64,000 nucleotides of DNA from DASWJZ01 sp963805325 (GTDB lineage Bacteria > Pseudomonadota > Alphaproteobacteria > Rhizobiales > Afifellaceae): the NCBI GenBank assembly GCA_963805325.1, contig CAWDTS010000004.1:124001-188000 (forward strand). The letters run 5' to 3'. Positions within the stretch are counted from its first letter, which is position 1, and the number at the start of each line of letters is the position of its first letter. This document shows, in pieces, positions 49,189-57,931 of the stretch. The position numbers and the translations under genes are program-made. The notes beneath the pieces are model-generated. The model worked only from the letters and a program-made list of their open reading frames with translations. It was not told the DNA's origin and made no database searches.

Positions 49189-50034
49189 CTATTCGGCCGC
49201 CTCGCGTATCCCCTCGGTGGTCGTGGCCACGAGGGCAAGCAGCGCTTCGGCGAGCCGCACGAGGTCGGCGGAGAGCCGCTCAAAGCCGCGACGCGGCTCG
49301 AGCCGATATTCGTCCATGTAGAGCGCGCGGTTGATCTCGATCTGCAGCGCGTGCAGGCCGCGCGACGGGCGCCCGTAATGCTCGGTGATGAATCCGCCGG
49401 CATAGGGCTTGTTGCGGCAGACCGAATAGCCGAGGCGCTGCAATGTGGCGGCGGCACAGTCGGTAAGCTCCGGCATGCAGCTTGAGCCGAAGCGGTCGCC
49501 GAGCACGAAGTCCGGCCGGACCCGCACCGGTCCGCCGCGGATATTCGACGGCATCGAATGGCAGTCGATGAGGATGGCGATGCCGAAAGCGACGTGAGTC
49601 TGCGCGAGAAGGCGGCGCAGCGTGTCGTGGTAGGGCCGGTAGATGCGGTCGATACGGCTCAGCCCCTCCTCGACCGACAGCGGCCCCTTGTAGATGTTGG
49701 CCGCGTCGCTGACGACGCGGGGGATGGTGCCGAGCCCGCCCGCCACCCGCAGCGACCGGACGTTGGCGTAGGAGGGAAGGCGCCCGACGAACATGCGCGG
49801 GTCGAGCTCGTAGGGCTCGCGGTTCACGTCGAGATAGGCGCGCGGATAAATGGCGCCCATCAGCGGCGCGCCGAGCGCCACGACCGGCGTGAAGAGCTGA
49901 TCGACCAGAAGATCCTCGGAGCGGCGGATCTCGCTCTTGTCGAGGCAGGTGGCCGCGAGGAAATCGTGCGGATAGAAGCGCCCGCTGTGTGGTGAATTGA
50001 ACACGAAGGGGACGGTCTGCTCGTCCGGGAGCAT
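49189..50034 (-). CDS. N-formylglutamate amidohydrolase family protein
   Basis: 281 residues from ATG 50034: FVFNSPHSGRFYP, DCHSMPSN and HYGRPSRGLHALQIEINRALYM are the family motifs (metal-binding HSG and DCHSM). Hydrolyses formylglutamate or related N-acyl amino acids. The frame stays open upstream with a family-like VPPACEIM, but no start codon; one extra G near 50086-50090 would join it to the ATG at 50095, which has a perfect AAGGAG site. So the true start is probably 50095 with a sequence error between. Confidence 0.82.
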   Translation of the reverse strand: MLPDEQTVPFVFNSPHSGRFYPHDFLAATCLDKSEIRRSEDLLVDQLFTPVVALGAPLMGAIYPRAYLDVNREPYELDPRMFVGRLPSYANVRSLRVAGGLGTIPRVVSDAANIYKGPLSVEEGLSRIDRIYRPYHDTLRRLLAQTHVAFGIAILIDCHSMPSNIRGGPVRVRPDFVLGDRFGSSCMPELTDCAAATLQRLGYSVCRNKPYAGGFITEHYGRPSRGLHALQIEINRALYMDEYRLEPRRGFERLSADLVRLAEALLALVATTTEGIREAAE

Positions 50035-50260
50035 GATCTCGCAGGCTGGAGGGACGGATTCCGCCCGCTTCTGCGCTTTCGGGTCCGACCCGCATGAAGG
50101 ACTCCTTAAGAAGACGTACCAATTTGCCGCGCCGCAGCGAGCCTGTCCACCGCGACTCGCGAAAGCCTTGCGTTGCGGGTGCTTCGCTTACCCGATATTT
50201 ACTGGCGCTCAGCATGGTGTCGCAATGAAGGCGGTCGACGATCCTCCCAAGGGACAATTG

Positions 50261-50620
50261 ATGGCACGCATCCTACTCGCCGAGGACGACGAGGATATGC
50301 GGCGGTTTCTGACGCGCGCGTTGCAGAACGCGGGCTATCAGGTTGTCTCGTTCAATAACGGCCGCGACGCCTACGACAGGCTGCGCGAGGAGCCGTTTCA
50401 CCTTCTGTTGACCGATATCGTCATGCCGGAGATGGACGGCATCGAGCTGGCGCGGAAGGCGAGCGAGCTCGACCCCGGCCTTAAGATCATGTTCATAACC
50501 GGGTTCGCGGCGGTCGCCCTCAATCCCGACATGCAGGCGCCGCGCGACGCCAAGATCCTCTCCAAGCCCTTCCACCTGCGCGACCTCGTGGGCGAGATCG
50601 GGCGGCTGATCGCGGCCTGA
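50261..50620 (+). CDS. cpdR: Single-domain response regulator CpdR
   Basis: 119 residues, a receiver domain with no output domain. Acidic pair in LLAEDDED, phosphoacceptor D52 (LTDIVMPEMDG), conserved Thr in FITGFAAVA and Lys in LSKPFHLRDL; CpdR-like ending. In Caulobacter and rhizobia unphosphorylated CpdR targets ClpXP to the pole and aids CtrA proteolysis. AAGGGA lies about seven bases before the ATG. Confidence 0.92.
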   Translation: MARILLAEDDEDMRRFLTRALQNAGYQVVSFNNGRDAYDRLREEPFHLLLTDIVMPEMDGIELARKASELDPGLKIMFITGFAAVALNPDMQAPRDAKILSKPFHLRDLVGEIGRLIAA

Positions 50621-50704
50621 GGCCGGGGCCGCACACGCGGCCTTGCACCGGAATTTCCCTGCCTCTATACCCGCCGGGCCGTTTTCACGGCGACCCCAGG
50701 TTCA

Positions 50705-50779
<75 letters not shown>

Positions 50780-50848
50780 TTTCCCTCTCCGCCGGCAGGT
50801 GCCGCCATCCGACGATGGCTGGCTGAGAGCTGGTGGCGAGGGCTGTGC

Positions 50849-51691
50849 CTAGAGCCGCATCAGGATCAGGCCGGCGACGACGAGCAGGATCGATGCGGCG
50901 CGGACCTTGGTCACGCGTTCGCCGAGCCAGAGAAGCCCGATCATCAGCGCGAAGAGGATGCTTGTCTCGCGTAGCGCGGCGACGATCGGGATCGGCGCGA
51001 CCGTCATCGCCCAGATCACGATCCAGTAGGCGACGAGCGAAAGCGCTCCGCCTAGCAGGCCGGCGGTCCAGTTCGCGCGCGCCGCCGCGAGGAAGCTTCC
51101 GCGACGAATGATGAGCACCGCCGCAACCATGGGCAGCGCGTCCAGGACAAAGAGCCAGATCACGTACTGGTTGGCACTCTCGGCGAGGCGCGCACCAAGC
51201 CCGTCGGAGAGCGTATAGGCGGTGATGCAAAGCGATGTGCCGGCGGCGTAGAGGAGCACCTGCGGCGATGCCATGATCGCCCGCCGCCCGCCGTCGGCGG
51301 CGAGCACCATTATGCCGGCGGTGAGCACGACGATCCCAATCACGTCGCTCGCGTTAACGCCTTCGCTCAGGAAGAGGAGCGACACGGCTAGGGTCGTGAG
51401 TGGCGCGGAGCCGCGGACGAGCGGATAGACGCGCGTCAACTCGCCGTGATGATAGGCGAGCGCGAGGAACGAGTTGTAGCCGACGTGGATGATCGCCGAA
51501 GCGAGGAGGTAGGGCCACGCTTCCGCAGGTGGCACGCCAACCAGGAAGATTCCGGGAAGCGCGATCAGTCCCGCGGCACCGACGAGCACGGTTATCGAGA
51601 CGAGCTTGTCGCCGCGCATGCGGATCAAAGCGTTCCACGATGCATGGCAGAGAGCCGAGATGAGCACGGCTAGCGTGACGGCAGGGGTCAT
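50849..51691 (-). CDS. EamA/DMT family transporter
   Basis: 280 residues with about ten hydrophobic helices in two EamA repeats; SALCHASWNALIRMRGDKL and YPLVRGSAPLTTL in the first, PIVAALRETSILFALMIGLLWLGERVT in the second. Likely exports or imports a small metabolite; substrate unknown. Start ATG 51691. It reads toward tRNA-Val. Confidence 0.87.
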   Translation of the reverse strand: MTPAVTLAVLISALCHASWNALIRMRGDKLVSITVLVGAAGLIALPGIFLVGVPPAEAWPYLLASAIIHVGYNSFLALAYHHGELTRVYPLVRGSAPLTTLAVSLLFLSEGVNASDVIGIVVLTAGIMVLAADGGRRAIMASPQVLLYAAGTSLCITAYTLSDGLGARLAESANQYVIWLFVLDALPMVAAVLIIRRGSFLAAARANWTAGLLGGALSLVAYWIVIWAMTVAPIPIVAALRETSILFALMIGLLWLGERVTKVRAASILLVVAGLILMRL

Positions 51692-51790
51692 GCGGCGGCG
51701 GGCTTCGGCGATTCCTCCGCCGACGGCAGTCCTTTTGCGTTGCGTCGGATTTGTGACATGCCGCGCGCGACGTATCCAGAGCGCGGGCCG

Positions 51791-51820
51791 CCAAAAAGAA
51801 ACCGCCCGGCAGAGCCGGGC
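51791..51820 (-). terminator. Terminator of the duplicated-domain exported protein
   Basis: Arms CCGCCCGGC (51800-51808) and GCCGGGCGG (51812-51820), loop AGA; on the minus strand followed by TTTCTTTTT. It ends the transcript of the gene at 51855-52436. Confidence 0.85.
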
Positions 51821-51854
51821 GGCGTTTCGGCAGGCTGAGGGCAAAGGTCGGTCT

Positions 51855-52436
51855 TCAGGCCGAGTGGGTCTCGACCGGCGCGACGTCGTTCAAGGGCATG
51901 TCCACCGGCTCGAAGTCGTAGAGCTTGGCGTCGGCAGAGGCGTTGCACATCCAGAACTTCTTCTCGTCGTTCTGCAGCCAGACCACGTAGTCGCCGAGAC
52001 CGTCCTCGACCGTCTCCACGACCTGCATCTTCTCCATGTAACCGCCGACGGAGGCGCAAAGCGCGGTGGCGGTGTCGGCCGGGTTGGCCCGCGCAAAGCG
52101 GTTGCCGCCGGAGTTGCTTGCCTGCTGCAGGTTGACGAGCGATCCGCCGTCGCCGGCGAGGAGGTCACCCTGCATTACCGTGTTGGCGAAGACCGCGCCT
52201 TCGGAGCTGGCGTTGCAGAGCCAGAGATCGCCGTCCTTGTCCTTCGCCCAGACCAGCCAGTCGCCGAGGCCGTCTGCCACGGTATCGACCAACTCGACCG
52301 GTCCATATTGGTTGACGCCCTGGCATGCGGCCGTCGCGGCCGCCATGCCGGCGTCTGCGGACGCCTCGCCGGCGAAGGCATGTGCGTGGGTCAGGGTGAG
52401 CGCGAGAACTGCTGCTGCAAGGATCCGGGCTGACAT
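51855..52436 (-). CDS. Exported protein with two tandem copies of an unknown domain
   Basis: 193 residues. Signal peptide 1-22 (HAFAGE). Two copies of the pattern V-D/E-T-V-x-D-G-L-G-D-W/Y-x-V-W-x6-8-W-L/M-C-N-A-S, at about residues 50-85 and 140-175, each preceded by a Cys helix (TAACQG, ALCASVGG). Each unit has two cysteines, so two disulfides are likely. I do not recognise the family. Divergent from opgD by 290 bp. Confidence 0.7.
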   Translation of the reverse strand: MSARILAAAVLALTLTHAHAFAGEASADAGMAAATAACQGVNQYGPVELVDTVADGLGDWLVWAKDKDGDLWLCNASSEGAVFANTVMQGDLLAGDGGSLVNLQQASNSGGNRFARANPADTATALCASVGGYMEKMQVVETVEDGLGDYVVWLQNDEKKFWMCNASADAKLYDFEPVDMPLNDVAPVETHSA

Positions 52437-52726
52437 CGTTCGTCTCCTCTTCGTCGGACTGTGGAGCGGGAAATCCGCTTTCCGTGGTGAGGAAGATGGA
52501 GCGACCGGGCAGGCGGCGTTGTGCGTGCCCTCACAAAGTGCAGTTGGGGAGAAAATGTCCTCCGTATGCCGGTTTTTTGCGCGGCCGAATGACCCATGGT
52601 GCGAACACGGGAACCAACAGCATCTACAGCGCTTTATCAGTCTTATTTTGCGGCGCGGAATCCTGTTGTGCGCTGCGATAGGAAGCCCCAATCTTGGTTT
52701 CCCACCGTACGACTCAGGATGGCCGA

Positions 52727-54262
52727 ATGCGTGTTGATCGACGTGTGTTTCTGGGATTGCTGGCGGTCGGCGCGGCATCCGGAATGAGTTCGCCGGCCTT
52801 CTCCGACGATGCACCGCCAGCGGAAACGACTCCCTTCAGTTTCGACTGGCTCATCGAGGAGACCGGGCGTCTGGCGGCAGCGGATTTCGAGCCGCACTTC
52901 GGCGACATACCGGAGAGCCTCGGCAACCTCACCTACGACGACTACCGCAAGGTCTGGTTCAAGCCCGAGGCCGCGATCTGGCAGAACGACGCCACGCAGT
53001 TCCGCATCGACCTCTTCTATCCCGGCTTCATCTACAAGGAGCCCGTCCGCATCGCGCTGGTGGAGAACGGACAGGCGAAAGAGATCCCATTCTCGACCGA
53101 CCTCTTCGCCTACGGAGAAGGGGTGAAGCCGCCGGACGACATCAAGGGCGCCGCGTTCTCCGGCTTCCGTGCGCGCTATCCGATCAACGCACCCGACGCC
53201 TTCCAGGAGTTCGTGGTCTTTCAGGGCGCGAGCTATTTTCGCGCCGTTGGCCGCGGCCAGGTCTATGGCCTTTCGGCGCGCGGCCTTGCCGTCAATACGG
53301 CGGGGCCGACGGGCGAGGAATTTCCCGCCTTTCGCCGATTCTGGATCGAGAAGCCGCCGGCGGATTCCGACACGCTCGTCGTCTATGCGCTGCTCGACAG
53401 CCCATCTTTGGCCGGCGCCTACAAGTTCGAGATCACACCCGGCGCGGAGACCGTGATCGCGGTGGAGTGCGTGCTGAACATGCGCAAGGCCGTGGCGAAG
53501 ATGGGCGTGGCGCCGCTCACCTCCATGTTCCTGTTCGACGCCATGAACCGAAATGCGTTCGACGACTACCGTCCGGCGGTTCACGATTCGGACGGTCTGC
53601 AAATGCTGACCGGCAAGGGCGAATGGATATGGCGCCCCTTGGCCAATCCGACCGAGCTCCAGATCTCCGGCTTTGCCGATCAGCGGCCGCGCGGATTCGG
53701 GCTCATGCAGCGGGCGCGACGCTACGAGGATTTCGATGACCCGGAGGCCAAGTACGAACGGCGCCCGAGTCTCTGGATCGAGCCGATCGGCGATTGGGGC
53801 GAGGGCGCCGTCGAGCTGGTCGAGATTCCGACCGAGAGCGAGATCAACGACAACATCGTCGCCTATTGGCGACCCGGCGGCGAAGTGCCGAGCGGCGGCC
53901 CGTGGCGCGTCGCGTATCGCATGCGGTGGACCGACGAGCGTCTGCCGCCGCCTGAGCTTCTCTATGCTTCGGCAAGCGCTTCCGGATTGAGCTTCGATGG
54001 AAAGCGGCGGCTCTTCGCAATCGATTTCGGGCGCTCCGATCCGGCAGCCGACATCAACGCGGACGGCCTCTCGATCAATGTTTCCGCTTCCAAGGGCTCG
54101 ATCGCCAACGCCGTCATCCATCCCGTGGAGCCAGGAGGCGCCTTGCGCGTTTCGTTCGAGGTCGATGTGGGCTCAGAGAAACTCTCCGAGCTACGTCTTC
54201 TTCTCGTGAAAGACGGAAAACCGGCCAGCGAGACCTGGCTCTATCGTTGGACTGCGCGATGA
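52727..54262 (+). CDS. opgD: Periplasmic glucan biosynthesis protein, OpgG/OpgD type, Tat-exported
   Basis: 511 residues. Tat signal: V-D-R-R-V-F-L-G-L, cut near SPAFSDD. MdoG domain through the end: FGDIPESLGNLTYDDYRKVWFKP, LFYPGFIYKEPV, ASYFRAVGRGQVYGLSARGLAVNTA, and WIEPIGDWGEGAVELVEIPT. The Tat signal fits OpgD rather than OpgG (Sec). Builds or trims the glucan backbone in the periplasm. ATG at 52727 with AGGA upstream. The stop overlaps opgH (ATGA). Confidence 0.92.
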   Translation: MRVDRRVFLGLLAVGAASGMSSPAFSDDAPPAETTPFSFDWLIEETGRLAAADFEPHFGDIPESLGNLTYDDYRKVWFKPEAAIWQNDATQFRIDLFYPGFIYKEPVRIALVENGQAKEIPFSTDLFAYGEGVKPPDDIKGAAFSGFRARYPINAPDAFQEFVVFQGASYFRAVGRGQVYGLSARGLAVNTAGPTGEEFPAFRRFWIEKPPADSDTLVVYALLDSPSLAGAYKFEITPGAETVIAVECVLNMRKAVAKMGVAPLTSMFLFDAMNRNAFDDYRPAVHDSDGLQMLTGKGEWIWRPLANPTELQISGFADQRPRGFGLMQRARRYEDFDDPEAKYERRPSLWIEPIGDWGEGAVELVEIPTESEINDNIVAYWRPGGEVPSGGPWRVAYRMRWTDERLPPPELLYASASASGLSFDGKRRLFAIDFGRSDPAADINADGLSINVSASKGSIANAVIHPVEPGGALRVSFEVDVGSEKLSELRLLLVKDGKPASETWLYRWTAR

Positions 54263-56502
54263 ACCAGCAGGCTTCGATCATTCCCGGCATGCCTCCCGCC
54301 CAGCCGCTGCCGACGCCGACGCAGGATCTTCGGCGAGCGCCTCCGGTCGTGCGCCAACCGACACCGCCGCGGGTGCTGGTCGCACGGCTGATCGCGTTCG
54401 GCGGCACCGCCGCAATGGCCGGCGCCGGCGTCTACGAGATGATTCAGGTGGTCTCGGCAGGCGGCGTAACGATTCTCGAAGGTCTGATGACCGCGCTTTT
54501 CGCGGTGAACTTCGCATGGATATCCTTCGCGGCGGCCTCCGCGGTCGCCGGGCTGATCGTTCCGCCGCGCCGGCGTTTCGCAGATGGCCGGCCGAAGCGG
54601 CTCAGCACGCGCACCGCGCTCGTCATGCCGATCTATCACGAAGACCCCGCGAAGATGTCGGCGGCGCTCGCGGCCATGGCGCGTGGCCTCGTGCAGAGCG
54701 GCGAGGGCCACGCCTTCGAAGTCGTCGTCCTCTCCGATTCCTCCAGCGTCGATGCCTGGGTGGCGGAGACCGTTGCCGTCGATCAGCTGAAACGGTCAAT
54801 CGGCGGCGCTATGCCCGTCTGGTATCGGCGGCGCTGGAGCAATGCGGCGAAGAAAGCCGGAAATATTCGCGATTTCGTTGCGAACTGGGGCGCGCGCTAC
54901 GACCACTTCGTCATTCTCGACGCCGACAGCCTGATGACGCCGGAGACGCTCATCTCGCTTGCGGCGGCCATGGAGGCGGGGCCGAAGCTCGGTATCCTGC
55001 AGACGGTGCCGAATCTTGCCGGCGGCCGAACGGTCTTCGCGCGCCTGCAGCAGTTCGCAAGCCGCGTCTATGGCCCGGTCGTGGCGCGCGGGCTTGCCGC
55101 GTGGCAGGGCGGGGAGGGCAATTACTGGGGCCACAACGCGATCATCCGCACCGCCGCCTTCGCCGCGTCCTGCGCGCTTCCCGATCTTCCCGGGAAGGAG
55201 CCGCTCGGCGGGCCGATCCTGTCGCACGATTTCGTGGAGGCGGCGCTCATGCGGCGCGCCGGCTGGCGGGTGGAGATGGCGACCGAACTGGAAGGCTCCT
55301 GGGAAGAGAGCCCGCCTTCGCTGATCGATTCCGCCGTGCGCGACCGCCGTTGGGCGCAAGGCAACCTCCAGCATTTGAAAGTGATCGCGGCGCGCGGCCT
55401 GACGTGGCCGAGCCGCGTGCATCTCGCGATCGGGATCATGAGCTATCTGGTCTCGCCGATCTGGCTCATGCTCATCGTCTTCGGTTTCGCGCTCAGCCTG
55501 CAGGCGCAGCTCGTCAGGCCGGAATATTTCCCGGAAGGGTTCCAGCTTTTCCCGACGTGGCCGCTCTTCGATTCGGAGCGCATGATGCGGCTCTTCCTGG
55601 CGACGCTGATCGTGCTCTTCCTGCCAAAGGTCATCGGGCTGGTGTCGGCGCTCGCATCCGGGGCTTTCCGTCGTGCCTGCGGCGGGGGTCTGCTCTTGCT
55701 TGCGAGCGCTTTGACCGAGCTGGTGATCGCGGCGCTCTTCGCGCCGATCATGATGCTGGTTCACAGCTGGCAGGTGTACCAGATCCTGGTCGGGCGCGAT
55801 TCCGGATGGTCGGCGCAGCGTCGTGACGACGGCGGCACGCGGTGGGCTGACGCATGGCGACGACACCGCTGGCATACCGCGGTCGGCGCTGCGACGGGCG
55901 TCGCCGCCTGGTTTCTTTCGCCGATGATCCTTGCCTGGCTATCGCCGACGCTGCTCGGGCTCTTCCTTGCCGTGCCGCTGTCGCGGCTCAGCGGCAGCGC
56001 GACCTTCGGGCAGGCTTTCCGTCGGGCAGGCCTTCTCGTGACGCCCGAGGAGCGGAGCCTTCCGGCAGTCATTGGCGATTTCCGCGAAATACACGCCGCC
56101 TCGCCACGTCTTCCCGACGACGGGATTCTCGCGCTCGTCGCCGACGAAGGCGTCCGCGAGGCGCATTTCCGCTGGGCGAACCCGGCGCCGAGACGCCGCG
56201 GCGCACCCGACCCGGCTTATCTAACCGCTTCGCACAAGATCGCGGAGGCGGAGACGTTGGAGGAGGCGCTGGCCTGGCTCGATCCGCGTGAACGCGTGCA
56301 TGTGGCGGGGCAGAGGTCGCTCCTTGATGGCGTTGCGCAGCTCCGACGGGCGAGCGTGGAGCCGCAGCGGGCCGAGCCGCAGCCGCATTCCCACGTGGCG
56401 AAGCCGTCCCGCGCGCCGCGCCTGAAGCTGCTTTCGGCCGGCGCGCGCTATCGGCAGCGCAGCCTTTCGTTCAGGTGGTTGCCAAGGCGAAGCGCTGGCT
56501 GA
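54259..56502 (+). CDS. opgH: Osmoregulated periplasmic glucan glucosyltransferase
   Basis: 747 residues. Two N-terminal helices (about 37-60, 75-100), a GT2 domain with MPIYHEDPAKMSAAL, SDS and DAD motifs (LSDSSSVDAW, VILDADSLMT), GNYWGHNAIIR and RDRRWAQGNLQH (the QxxRW-like motif), then several C-terminal helices. Polymerises beta-1,2-glucan from UDP-glucose, here presumably supplied by GalU. The last 20 or so residues (RYRQRSLSFRWLPRR) are unlike the family; a +1 shift would give FVQVVAKAKRWLNNLITPR, so a 3' indel is possible. Confidence 0.92.
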   Translation: MNQQASIIPGMPPAQPLPTPTQDLRRAPPVVRQPTPPRVLVARLIAFGGTAAMAGAGVYEMIQVVSAGGVTILEGLMTALFAVNFAWISFAAASAVAGLIVPPRRRFADGRPKRLSTRTALVMPIYHEDPAKMSAALAAMARGLVQSGEGHAFEVVVLSDSSSVDAWVAETVAVDQLKRSIGGAMPVWYRRRWSNAAKKAGNIRDFVANWGARYDHFVILDADSLMTPETLISLAAAMEAGPKLGILQTVPNLAGGRTVFARLQQFASRVYGPVVARGLAAWQGGEGNYWGHNAIIRTAAFAASCALPDLPGKEPLGGPILSHDFVEAALMRRAGWRVEMATELEGSWEESPPSLIDSAVRDRRWAQGNLQHLKVIAARGLTWPSRVHLAIGIMSYLVSPIWLMLIVFGFALSLQAQLVRPEYFPEGFQLFPTWPLFDSERMMRLFLATLIVLFLPKVIGLVSALASGAFRRACGGGLLLLASALTELVIAALFAPIMMLVHSWQVYQILVGRDSGWSAQRRDDGGTRWADAWRRHRWHTAVGAATGVAAWFLSPMILAWLSPTLLGLFLAVPLSRLSGSATFGQAFRRAGLLVTPEERSLPAVIGDFREIHAASPRLPDDGILALVADEGVREAHFRWANPAPRRRGAPDPAYLTASHKIAEAETLEEALAWLDPRERVHVAGQRSLLDGVAQLRRASVEPQRAEPQPHSHVAKPSRAPRLKLLSAGARYRQRSLSFRWLPRRSAG

Positions 56503-56511
56503 ACAATCTCA

Positions 56512-57120
56512 TCACCCCGCGTTGAGGCGTTTCGAGCCGCTGACGAACGGGTTCCCGCGCTCGATGAAGCGGAGCGGCCGGTCCGGGTCCTTAGTGATGC
56601 CGATGCGAACCGTTGTGAGGATTTCTCCGGTGTCCCGGGTTGGCGCGGCGAGAAAGAGCGGACCCGGCCCGCAGAGATCGACGCCGTCATCCGCCAGAGT
56701 CACTTTCATGGCGCGCGCCAGACGGCCGGGACCGCGGGCGATGTCGACGTCGCGAATCTGGCCCGGCCCGCCAGGCATCGCATCCTGGCCCGCAATCGGC
56801 TCGAGCGAGCGCAAGAGCACGCCGGCGCCGGTCTTCGCCTCTCCACCCGAGACGTTCAGCATCGGCCACACTCCGTAGGCGATATAGACATAGGCATGGC
56901 CGCGCTTCAGGAACAGCGAGCGATTGCGCATCGTCTCGCCGCGGAAAGCGTGGCTTGCGGCGTCGCCAGGAAGATACGCCTCGGTCTCGACGATCCGCCC
57001 GGCAAGCCTCGTGCCGCCGATATCGTGGACGAGCGTGCAGCCGACCAGGAATTGCGCGAGCTCGACCGTGTCGAGCGGCAGCGCGGCTCGGCGCAGCCGG
57101 CGGAGTGTCAGCTGAGCCAT
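56512..57120 (-). CDS. DNA-3-methyladenine glycosylase (AAG/Mpg family)
   Basis: 202 residues. VELAQFLVGCTLVHDIGGTRLAGRIVETEAYLPGD contains the catalytic Glu (E in IVETEAY); HAYVYIAYGVWPMLNV and PGRLARAM follow. Removes alkylated purines in base-excision repair. Start ATG 57120 overlaps the PAP2 gene stop by 13 bases. Confidence 0.93.
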   Translation of the reverse strand: MAQLTLRRLRRAALPLDTVELAQFLVGCTLVHDIGGTRLAGRIVETEAYLPGDAASHAFRGETMRNRSLFLKRGHAYVYIAYGVWPMLNVSGGEAKTGAGVLLRSLEPIAGQDAMPGGPGQIRDVDIARGPGRLARAMKVTLADDGVDLCGPGPLFLAAPTRDTGEILTTVRIGITKDPDRPLRFIERGNPFVSGSKRLNAG

Positions 57121-57905
57121 CCGCCGAGCTTGCGGCGGAGCGCCTCGCCGCCGCGTGCGAGCGTTCCCTCGACCGCGGAATCGAACTGCGGCGGAAGCGC
57201 TTCGAAAAAGAGCCGATGCGACAGGAGCAGGACCAGAAGCGTGAGAAGCCAGGCGACGAGGACATCGCTCAGGAAGTGGCCGCCTTCCGCGATGCGGGAA
57301 AGCGATACGATCGTCGCGAATGCTAATGTCGCGACGCCGACGGGCCATTTCCATTCGCGCGGCACCAGGACCACGATCGCCATCAGCCAGAAGGCAGACG
57401 CTCCCTCGCCGGAAGCGAAAGAACAGTTGCGCTGGCATTGGTCGGAGAGAAACCAGACGGGGGAGAAGGTCGCGTCGCCGCCGAAGTCGAGAATCTGCCG
57501 CGGTCGCGCGCGGCCCCAGTGGTCCTTCAGGATGGCATTCACGATCAGCCCGGGGCCGATCAGATAGCTCGCGAGCACGAAAAGCGTGGCGCGCGGGCGC
57601 ACCAGAATCTCGGAAGCGGGAAACAGGAGCTTTATGACGAGCGGCACGACGGCCGTGAGCGCAAGCACCCACTCGGCGAGCTGGCCCGCCTCTCGGACAG
57701 TTCCAACAAAGCCGTAGCGCCGATCGAGGAAACCGGTCGACGGATCGTAGAACAGCCGGCTGACGGCGCGGTCGATATCAGGCAGCGCGATGAAGGCGAG
57801 CGAGACGAAGGCGAGCAGCAGGGCCGTGGCGACGACCGGGCGCGTGCATGCCTCGCGGGCCTCGTCGCGGAGGACATCGGCAAATCGGCTTAGCGGATTT
57901 TGCAT
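57108..57905 (-). CDS. PAP2 superfamily phosphatase
   Basis: 265 residues with about six helices. PAP2 motifs: K-D-H-W-G-R-A-R-P, then SFASGEGASAF where most members have S-G-H, and SRIAEGGHFLSDV (catalytic His and Asp intact). The Glu variant occurs in other alphaproteobacterial members, as I recall. Could dephosphorylate undecaprenyl-diphosphate or lipid A. Downstream of the radical SAM gene by 26 bp on the same strand. Confidence 0.87.
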   Translation of the reverse strand: MQNPLSRFADVLRDEAREACTRPVVATALLLAFVSLAFIALPDIDRAVSRLFYDPSTGFLDRRYGFVGTVREAGQLAEWVLALTAVVPLVIKLLFPASEILVRPRATLFVLASYLIGPGLIVNAILKDHWGRARPRQILDFGGDATFSPVWFLSDQCQRNCSFASGEGASAFWLMAIVVLVPREWKWPVGVATLAFATIVSLSRIAEGGHFLSDVLVAWLLTLLVLLLSHRLFFEALPPQFDSAVEGTLARGGEALRRKLGGWLS

Positions 57906-57931
57906 CGCCCACGGGCGCCTCGGCCCGTCCG

